Assembly: GCA_038749105.1 (NCBI GenBank)
Contig: JBCDIM010000046.1
Span: 1-29,513 of the forward strand
Direction of reading: 5' to 3'
Length of the DNA: 29,513 nucleotides
Source: JBCCOW01 sp038749105
GTDB taxonomy: Bacteria; Planctomycetota; Phycisphaerae; Phycisphaerales; Phycisphaeraceae
Numbering within the stretch: the first letter of the stretch is position 1; each line of letters opens with the position of its first letter. The notes beneath the pieces are model-generated. The model had not been told where the DNA came from. It did not search any database and saw only the letters and a program-made list of their open reading frames with translations. The position numbers and the translations under genes were made by a program. Of this stretch, positions 22,968-29,513 are shown in pieces.

Positions 22968-23975
22968 ATGACCCATCCCATCAATCCCGAACCCCACCCG
23001 AGCCACGGCTACGACGCCCCGGCGTCGACGCCCCGCATCACCCTCATCATCCCGACCCTTAACCAGGGCGACTACATCGAGCAGACCCTCTGCTCCGTTC
23101 TGGATCAGGGCTACGACAACCTCGAGCTCATGGTGATCGACGGCGGCTCGGAAGACGACACGCTCGACCTGATCCGGGCCTACGAAGACCAGATCGCCTT
23201 CTGGACCAGCACCTGGGACCGCGGCCCCGCCGACGCCATCAACCAGGCCCTCCGCCGGGCGACCGGCACCATCGTCGGTGTCCTCGGCGGCGACGACCTG
23301 CTGCTGCCCTACACCCTGGACCGCGTCGCGGCCGAGATGTCGGGCCCCAACCAGCAGGACAACGCCCCGAACTGGATCGTCGGCGGCGTCCAACGCATCG
23401 GCGACCTCGACCAGGAGCTCGGAGACATCACGCCCATCGCACCCGACTCCCCCTTCGACTTCCTCACCCACGCCCAGGGCCTGCTCCCCGGTGCCGCGAG
23501 CTTCTACCGCCGTGAGCTGCTGGGCTACCACGGCGGCTTCGATGAGCGTCTGACCTTCGCCTACCACTACGAGCTGCACGCCCGCCTCCTGATGGCCGAC
23601 TGTACCCCGACCCTGATCAACACGCCGCTCGCCGCGGTGCGTGAGCACGCCGGCAGCCGGCATCGCCGGCAGGTCCTGCACCTCGGGCTCGAATACATCG
23701 ACGCCGCCGAGTCCATGGCCGACGCCATGCCCGGCCCCAAACGCTTCATGCTCTGGAAGAACTGCGACGAGCGCCGGCGCATCTACGCCCTGGCCCAATC
23801 CGAAGCGACCGAAGGCGGGCACAAAGCGCGGCTATGGCAGCAGCTGCTCCGCCGCCCCTGGTGGCTCGGGTCGCACTCCTACCGCCGCACGCTCCTGACC
23901 GATCAGGCCGAGCAGATCACCACCCCCGAGTCGGCGGGCCAGTCCCAAACCAACCGGCCGCGCAAAGCCGCCTGA
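22968..23975 (+). CDS. GT2 family glycosyltransferase
   Basis: A 335-residue GT-A glycosyltransferase, the last gene of the polysaccharide locus. The fold begins PRITLIIPTLNQGDYIEQTLCSVLDQGYDNLELMVIDGGSEDDT (residues 22-65). WDRGPADAINQALRRATG and VLGGDDLLLP (Asp109-Asp110 in the DxD position) follow. The region RRELLGYHGGFDERLTFAYHYEL holds the acceptor side. The group is the WcaA-like GT2 subset, using UDP- or GDP-sugars. The ATG at 22968 is preferred over an in-frame ATG 39 bases upstream because GGAG lies nine bases before it and the extra residues look non-native. A strong terminator follows 33 bases after the stop, marking the operon end. Confidence 0.9.
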   Translation: MTHPINPEPHPSHGYDAPASTPRITLIIPTLNQGDYIEQTLCSVLDQGYDNLELMVIDGGSEDDTLDLIRAYEDQIAFWTSTWDRGPADAINQALRRATGTIVGVLGGDDLLLPYTLDRVAAEMSGPNQQDNAPNWIVGGVQRIGDLDQELGDITPIAPDSPFDFLTHAQGLLPGAASFYRRELLGYHGGFDERLTFAYHYELHARLLMADCTPTLINTPLAAVREHAGSRHRRQVLHLGLEYIDAAESMADAMPGPKRFMLWKNCDERRRIYALAQSEATEGGHKARLWQQLLRRPWWLGSHSYRRTLLTDQAEQITTPESAGQSQTNRPRKAA

Positions 23976-24007
23976 CCGCTCGCACATCCTCACGCCTTAC
24001 CTGTACG

Positions 24008-24048
24008 AAGGCACCCCCGCTCGGAGGGCGGGGGTGCCTTGGTTTTTT
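24008..24048 (+). terminator. Strong intrinsic terminator of the polysaccharide locus
   Basis: AAGGCACCCCCGC (24008-24020) pairs with GCGGGGGTGCCTT (24028-24040), 13 base pairs around a seven-base loop. GG and six T residues (24043-24048) follow. It lies 33 bases after the last glycosyltransferase gene and 30 bases before the convergent rpoD stop. Confidence 0.93.
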
Positions 24049-24078
24049 CTGGGATGGAGAGGCCCGAAGGCCGGCGGA

Positions 24079-25971
<1,893 letters not shown>

Positions 25972-26125
25972 GGCGGGATACTCCAAGGGGTCTGGATCCG
26001 GTAGCGGCTGGATCGTTCGTCCATGCCTTCTGTGAGCCCACGACAAGGGGGCAGCGACAGCACGGCACGGGATTTCGGGGGTTCAGTCGGGGCGGGGGTT
26101 TACGTGTTCGGGGGAGGGTTTAAAA

Positions 26126-26137
26126 AGGCCAGGGCCT
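26126..26137 (-). terminator. Weak terminator-like hairpin after dnaG
   Basis: Read on the minus strand, AGGCC and GGCCT flank CT and are followed by TTTTT, about 100 bases past the dnaG stop. The stem is only four to five pairs, so it may attenuate rather than stop dnaG-rpoD readthrough. Confidence 0.33.
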
Positions 26138-26191
26138 CAGCAGTGAACGGTGCAACAGAAACGGGTGTCGAGCAAGCCGGATTTGCGTTTT

Positions 26192-26216
26192 CGGGTCAAG
26201 CTCTCCGGGTCAAGCT
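26192..26216. repeat. Tandem 11-base direct repeat before rpoD
   Basis: CGGGTCAAGCT occurs at 26192-26202 and 26206-26216, separated by CTC. On the minus strand each copy contains TTGACC, close to a -35 hexamer, but no good -10 lies 16-18 bases downstream. It sits just after the dnaG stop and about 220 bases before the rpoD start. Confidence 0.6.
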
Positions 26217-26240
26217 GGGCAAACTGGGCGGGTCGGGGCG

Positions 26241-28253
26241 TCATGGCGGATCCCCCAGGCGTTGGGTGGTCGGGGTGCGCGGCACCCTAGGCATCCGGGA
26301 CGGGACGGCACGGTTCGGGGCGGTCGCACGCAGCCGTTCGAGGCGTTCGAGGGGGTTTTCGACGACCCGCACGTTCTCGCGTTGCTCCGCCGCGTCGAGC
26401 AGCCGCCCGGCCGCACCCCGCAGCATCGCCAACGCCTGCTCGTCGCTACCGTCGGTCTTCCGCAGCTCGTCGTCCGCGGCGATCAACACCCGGCACAGGC
26501 GATTATCGCCCGATTCGGCCAATTCACTCAATAACCCGGGCAACGAGACGGCATGCCCATCGCTGAGTTTGCCGTAGAGCAGCTCGTAAGCCGCCCGGTT
26601 GGCCGGGGTGGGGAACCGCGACGGGTCGACCGCCTCGTCCAGCGTCATCCCGTGCTCCAAGGGCGTTTCGAAGTAGGCCGGGTGGCTCATCAAGACGCCC
26701 AGCACCTGGCGCTCTGCCATCACGACACTCCGGGTCACGCCACGATCGCGCCCCGCGGGCTCCGGCACCTCATGCTCGAACGCGTCTTGATGACCCGCGG
26801 GCACCTCGCCACCCATGCCCTGATCAAAGTCGGCGTCTTGTTCCGCAGCCGCGTCGTCCATCCACGACAGGTCATCGGGCCCATCCGCAAAACCGCCCCC
26901 GTTCGACACCGTCTTGGGCCGGACCGGCTCCGGACGCTCCACGCGCCGCTTCGGGGCCTTGCTCAGCAGCTGCTCCAACACCGTCTCCTCTGGCAACCGC
27001 AGCATCCCCGCCAATCGCTGCACCACCAACCCCCGCCGCAGCGTCCCCGCCTTGGCAAAGCCCAGCCCCGCCAGCCGCTCGAGGAACCGCTCGGCCGTCT
27101 GCTGCTTGGCCGTCACCCCCGCCGCGCCCGTGAACTCTTCTTCCATCACCCGCAGCAGGAAGTCCAACGCGTCCTCCGCCCCCGACAGGGCCGTCTCCCA
27201 AGCCTCCATCCCGCCGCTCTGCAGCAGCTCGTCAGGATCCTGCCCACCGGGAAGCACCGCGATCGCCATGTCCACATCCCCGGTCAGGAACAGCTCGACC
27301 GCGCGGTCCGCCGCCTTCTGCCCCGCCGCGTCGCCGTCCATCACCAGCAAGACCCGCTGGCAGTACCGCCGGAGCTCCCGCACATGCTGATCGGTCAGGG
27401 CCGTGCCCAACGCCGCAACTACGTTGCTCGCCCCGTGCTGGTGGCAGGCGATCACGTCGGTGTACCCCTCGACGATCACCGCGACGCCGCTGTCGATGAT
27501 CGGCTTCTTTGCCAGGTGCAGGCCGTAGAGCGTCGCCGATTTGTTGAACAGCTCCGTCTCCGGCGAGTTCAGATACTTCGGCTCGTCCTCCTCGCGCAGC
27601 TTCCGGCCGCCGAAGGCGATGGGCCGACCAATCGCATCAAAGATCGGGAAGATCAAGCGGTGGCGCAACGCGTCGTACCGTGAGCCGTCGCCCCGCGTCT
27701 TGAGCAGGCCCGCCCGCTCGAAGTCACCCACCGGGTAGCCCTTCTTCGAAACCGCGTTTGCCAAAACATCCCAGCCGTCCGGCCCGTACCCCAGGGCAAA
27801 CGCCTCGATCATCTCCACCGTCACGCCCCGCCGTTCCAGGTACGCCCGTGCCTCGTCCCCCACCTCCGGGTGCTCAAGCCGAGACCGGAAAAACGCCAAC
27901 GCCTTCGCGTTCGCCTCCGCGATCCGCTTCCGCGGCGACGGCCCCTCGCTCGCGTCCCGCTTCCGCCCGCTCAATTCAATCCCCGCCTTGTCCGCCAGGT
28001 ACTTCAATGCCTCGACGAAGTCCATCTTGTGGTACTTCATCACGAAGTCGTAGCACGTCCCACCGGCCCCGCACACAAAGCACTTGAAGATCTGCTTCGC
28101 CGGGCTCACATACATCGACGGGTTCTTGTCGTCATGAAACGGGCACAGGCACGCGAACTCTCGGCCCTTCGGCTTCAACGACACATGCTCCCCGACCAGA
28201 CGCACCAGGTCGGTCGCTTCACGCACGCGGTCACGATCGTCGGAGACAGGCAT
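26241..28253 (-). CDS. dnaG: DNA primase DnaG
   Basis: The replication primase, about 670 residues, synthesising RNA primers at the fork with the DnaB helicase. The zinc-binding domain has Cys37, His40, Cys58 and Cys61 (CLCPFHDDKNPSMYV, FKCFVCGAGG). The catalytic core follows with LRHRLIFPIFDAIGRPIAFGGR. The Toprim part contains VIVEGYTDVIA with Glu262 and VLLVMDGDAAGQKAADRA with Asp306 and Asp308. PGGQDPDELL closes the core. Residues about 430-510 are a poorly conserved charged linker. The rest is a helical domain (AERQVLGVLMSHP, LDAAEQRENVRV) matching the helicase-interaction end. ATG at 28253 fits family starts; in-frame ATG and TTG codons 18-21 bases upstream are possible. A consensus-like promoter lies about 227 bases upstream. 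Confidence 0.96.
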   Translation of the reverse strand: MPVSDDRDRVREATDLVRLVGEHVSLKPKGREFACLCPFHDDKNPSMYVSPAKQIFKCFVCGAGGTCYDFVMKYHKMDFVEALKYLADKAGIELSGRKRDASEGPSPRKRIAEANAKALAFFRSRLEHPEVGDEARAYLERRGVTVEMIEAFALGYGPDGWDVLANAVSKKGYPVGDFERAGLLKTRGDGSRYDALRHRLIFPIFDAIGRPIAFGGRKLREEDEPKYLNSPETELFNKSATLYGLHLAKKPIIDSGVAVIVEGYTDVIACHQHGASNVVAALGTALTDQHVRELRRYCQRVLLVMDGDAAGQKAADRAVELFLTGDVDMAIAVLPGGQDPDELLQSGGMEAWETALSGAEDALDFLLRVMEEEFTGAAGVTAKQQTAERFLERLAGLGFAKAGTLRRGLVVQRLAGMLRLPEETVLEQLLSKAPKRRVERPEPVRPKTVSNGGGFADGPDDLSWMDDAAAEQDADFDQGMGGEVPAGHQDAFEHEVPEPAGRDRGVTRSVVMAERQVLGVLMSHPAYFETPLEHGMTLDEAVDPSRFPTPANRAAYELLYGKLSDGHAVSLPGLLSELAESGDNRLCRVLIAADDELRKTDGSDEQALAMLRGAAGRLLDAAEQRENVRVVENPLERLERLRATAPNRAVPSRMPRVPRTPTTQRLGDPP

Positions 28254-28479
28254 GGTTCGAAAAGGCCCCATCAAACACGATGTTGCGGGAGCAACCGCCG
28301 GCGAGGGAAGGTCGTCGGTCGTGCCACAACAGGATTGATGAGGATCAGCAGCTACGGATAGCGCAGGCGAGTCGTCTGGATCGGTGCAGATCGGGCAGGG
28401 GTGGTTGGGCCGGGCTCACGACGCTCGCGTGGCCTCACCGGCGACCGCCCTGCCGGGCGTTGGGTCAAGCGAATCTCGA

Positions 28480-28508
28480 ATGATCGCACCCCGTACCGCC
28501 ATCGTCAA
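28480..28508 (-). promoter_or_regulatory. Sigma-70-type promoter for dnaG
   Basis: On the minus strand, TTGACG (complement of 28503-28508) and GATCAT (complement of 28480-28485) are separated by exactly 17 bases, matching five and four of six consensus positions. A second TTGACG lies 15 bases further upstream. The promoter faces dnaG and predicts a leader of roughly 220 bases. The gene-free stretch 28254-28592 otherwise shows no gene or RNA fold that I recognise. Confidence 0.55.
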
Positions 28509-28592
28509 GGCGACAACCGTCAAACCCACAAAAAACGTCCGATATCGCCCTAAATCCCATCTACCAGCCCTCTCAGCCCCGCACCTCCGGCC

Positions 28593-28871
28593 CTACGCCG
28601 CCGCCGAGTCGGCCTCGGGCTTGTAGGCATACTTCCGCTTGGCGGGCTTGACCACCAGCCCGGACTTGATCGCCCGGGTGGAGGCCTTGACCTTCCGCAC
28701 CGAACCGTCGGGCATCAGGGCGTTGATGGTCTGGATGTTCGGGCGGAACGTCCGCTTGTTCTTGCCGCGGATCTTCAGGCCGACCCCGCCGAGCCGCTTG
28801 GCCTTACCACGACGGACATAGGTGTTGCCAACGGTGGTTCGCTTGCCGGTAAATTCACAGACGCGGGGCAT
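28593..28871 (-). CDS. rpmB: 50S ribosomal protein L28
   Basis: A 92-residue large-subunit protein. It begins MPRVCEFTGKRTTVGN with the L28 hallmark of a small N-terminal fold and the phrase TGKRTTVGNTYV. KTFRPNIQ-type sequence (NKRTFRPNIQTINALMPDGSVRKVKASTRAIKSG) is typical of L28. The C-terminus is extended by an Ala/Lys-rich tail (KPAKRKYAYKPEADSAAA). Only one Cys is present at the N-terminus, so this is the zinc-free form. The start has AAAGG eight bases upstream on the minus strand. It lies on the same strand as dnaG and rpoD, with the dnaG promoter in between. Confidence 0.95.
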   Translation of the reverse strand: MPRVCEFTGKRTTVGNTYVRRGKAKRLGGVGLKIRGKNKRTFRPNIQTINALMPDGSVRKVKASTRAIKSGLVVKPAKRKYAYKPEADSAAA

Positions 28872-28916
28872 AACATCGCCTTTCGGGTGCGATAGGTGGG
28901 CTTAGTCGAGCCGCAG

Positions 28917-28945
28917 AGTGTATCCCGCCATGCCAAAGCCTGCAA
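28917..28945 (-). promoter_or_regulatory. Candidate promoter for rpmB
   Basis: On the minus strand, TTGCAG (complement of 28940-28945) and TACACT (complement of 28917-28922) are 17 bases apart. The -10 matches four of six. It lies about 45 bases before the rpmB start and overlaps the start of the divergent HNH gene. Confidence 0.4.
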
Positions 28946-29277
28946 GCATCCCAAACACAGAACCCGAGCCCGAACGCTGCGCCCTCTGCCACCGCTCGGG
29001 CCTGCCCCTTACAAAGCACCACCTGATCCCCAAGGCCCGCCACAACAAGCCCCGCACCAAGCGCCTCCACCCCGAGACCGACCTCCACCACGCCGTCGCC
29101 CTGCTCTGCCGCCCCTGCCACAGCACCGTCCACCACCACCTCACCGAGCAGCAGCTCGCGGAGCACTACCCCACCGTCGAAGCCCTGAAACAGCACCCCG
29201 ACATCGCCCACTTCGCCGCTTGGATCGCCAACAAGCCCCCAACCCGCCAGGTCACCACCAAGCGGCCCCGCCGCTAA
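28930..29277 (+). CDS. Small HNH-type nuclease-like protein
   Basis: A 115-residue basic protein. It holds a Cys-x2-Cys pair (ERCALCHRSG), then LTKHHLIPKARHN with the HH core of an HNH site. LLCRPCHSTVHHHL supplies the second Cys-x2-Cys-His and the closing His. This spacing is that of zinc-bearing HNH endonucleases, in which HH and the final His/Asn bind metal and attack DNA. A helical tail follows (LAEHYPTVEALKQHPDIAHFAAWI). There is no signal peptide. An in-frame GTG at 28918 is an alternative start, but it would fall within the probable rpmB -10 box. HNH proteins of this size occur in phages, restriction systems and as solitary genes. No partner gene is nearby, so the role is unknown. Confidence 0.78.
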   Translation: MPKPASIPNTEPEPERCALCHRSGLPLTKHHLIPKARHNKPRTKRLHPETDLHHAVALLCRPCHSTVHHHLTEQQLAEHYPTVEALKQHPDIAHFAAWIANKPPTRQVTTKRPRR

Positions 29278-29313
29278 CCCCCCCCCCCCCCGCGCGCGGG
29301 GGCGTGCCCCCCC
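29278..29313. repeat. C14 homopolymer and GC palindromes after the HNH gene
   Basis: Directly after the TAA stop comes a run of 14 C (29278-29291). The palindrome CCCCCGCGCGCGGGGG lies at 29287-29302, and the G-run can alternatively pair with the C-run at 29307-29313. These could end the HNH transcript. A homopolymer this long is prone to slippage and sequencing error. Confidence 0.7.
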
Positions 29314-29399
29314 GGCCGACCCGCCGGACGCTTCGCAGGACCCGACCAACCCCCGCCACCACGGGTTACCATGCCCCCACACCCGATCAGGAGGCCCCG

Positions 29400-29513
29400 A
29401 TGTCTGAAACCACCCCCGTCCTCTCCCGCCGTCACGCCCCCGCCCCCGCCGCCGGCCCCGCCGCCGCCGCGGCCGCGGCCGCGACGCTCTCGCCCCGCCG
29501 CGCCCTCGCCCAC
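29400..29513 (+). CDS. Partial Ala/Pro-rich N-terminus of an unidentified protein
   Basis: The ATG at 29400 follows a near-perfect ribosome site (AGGAGG, six bases before the start), the best in the window, and the frame stays open to the right edge for 38 codons. The translation starts MSETTPVLSRRHAPAPAAGP, followed by an eight-alanine tract encoded by GCC/GCG repeats and then TLSPRRALAH. No family can be assigned from this low-complexity end. The upstream 86 bases after the GC palindromes hold the likely promoter; TACCAT (29388 region) is a weak -10 candidate. Confidence 0.6.
   Translation, partial: MSETTPVLSRRHAPAPAAGPAAAAAAAATLSPRRALAH

Noticed and set aside
26553..27683. Plus-strand open frame of about 375 codons
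   Set aside because: Antisense to dnaG; Arg/His/Gln-rich composition typical of a GC-rich shadow frame.

Overview
The window looks like a chromosomal segment of a GC-rich planctomycete, probably of the class Phycisphaerae. This rests on a long primary sigma factor with an acidic insert, an rpmB-dnaG-rpoD arrangement, many genes lacking a recognisable Shine-Dalgarno sequence, and a large surface-glycan locus. The taxonomic placement is an inference from gene style; no rRNA is present.

Left edge (1-3053, minus strand): four genes of accessory, phage-like character. They are the N-terminus of a basic DNA-binding-like protein (cut by the window edge), a LamG plus SGNH/sialate-O-acetylesterase protein, a coiled-coil lipoprotein and an unrecognised small protein. 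Base composition is visibly less C/G-extreme than in the rest of the window. A tRNA-Gly(CCC) follows at 3250-3322.

Centre-left (3488-10847): a carbohydrate-utilisation group. It holds a GH29 alpha-L-fucosidase, a small secreted protein, a convergent GH20 beta-hexosaminidase and two translationally coupled Gfo/Idh/MocA oxidoreductases. The first oxidoreductase is fused to an (alpha/alpha) toroid glycosidase-like domain. Neither glycosidase shows a signal peptide, so both probably act on imported oligosaccharides in the cytoplasm.

Centre-right (11022-23975, plus strand): a polysaccharide assembly and export locus ending in a strong intrinsic terminator (24008-24048). It contains a polytopic GT-C-like membrane protein, a Wzm/Wzt ABC exporter with a C-terminal Wzt carbohydrate-recognition-type domain, and a three-domain methyltransferase-GT2-sulfotransferase-like protein. 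These are followed by a hexapeptide O-acetyltransferase, a second methyltransferase, a CgeB-like glycosyltransferase, a GT2-GT4 fusion and a final GT2. Together they suggest a glycan built on the cytoplasmic face, decorated by acetyl, methyl and possibly sulfate groups, and exported through Wzm/Wzt. Two of the glycosyltransferase genes carry in-frame palindromes that resemble inserted REP-type elements.

Right edge (24079-29513): housekeeping genes rpoD, dnaG and rpmB on the minus strand, a variant of the macromolecular synthesis operon. A small HNH-type nuclease gene is divergent from rpmB, and the Ala/Pro-rich N-terminus of an unidentified plus-strand gene is cut off by the window edge. No CRISPR array, rRNA, transposase or integrase is visible.
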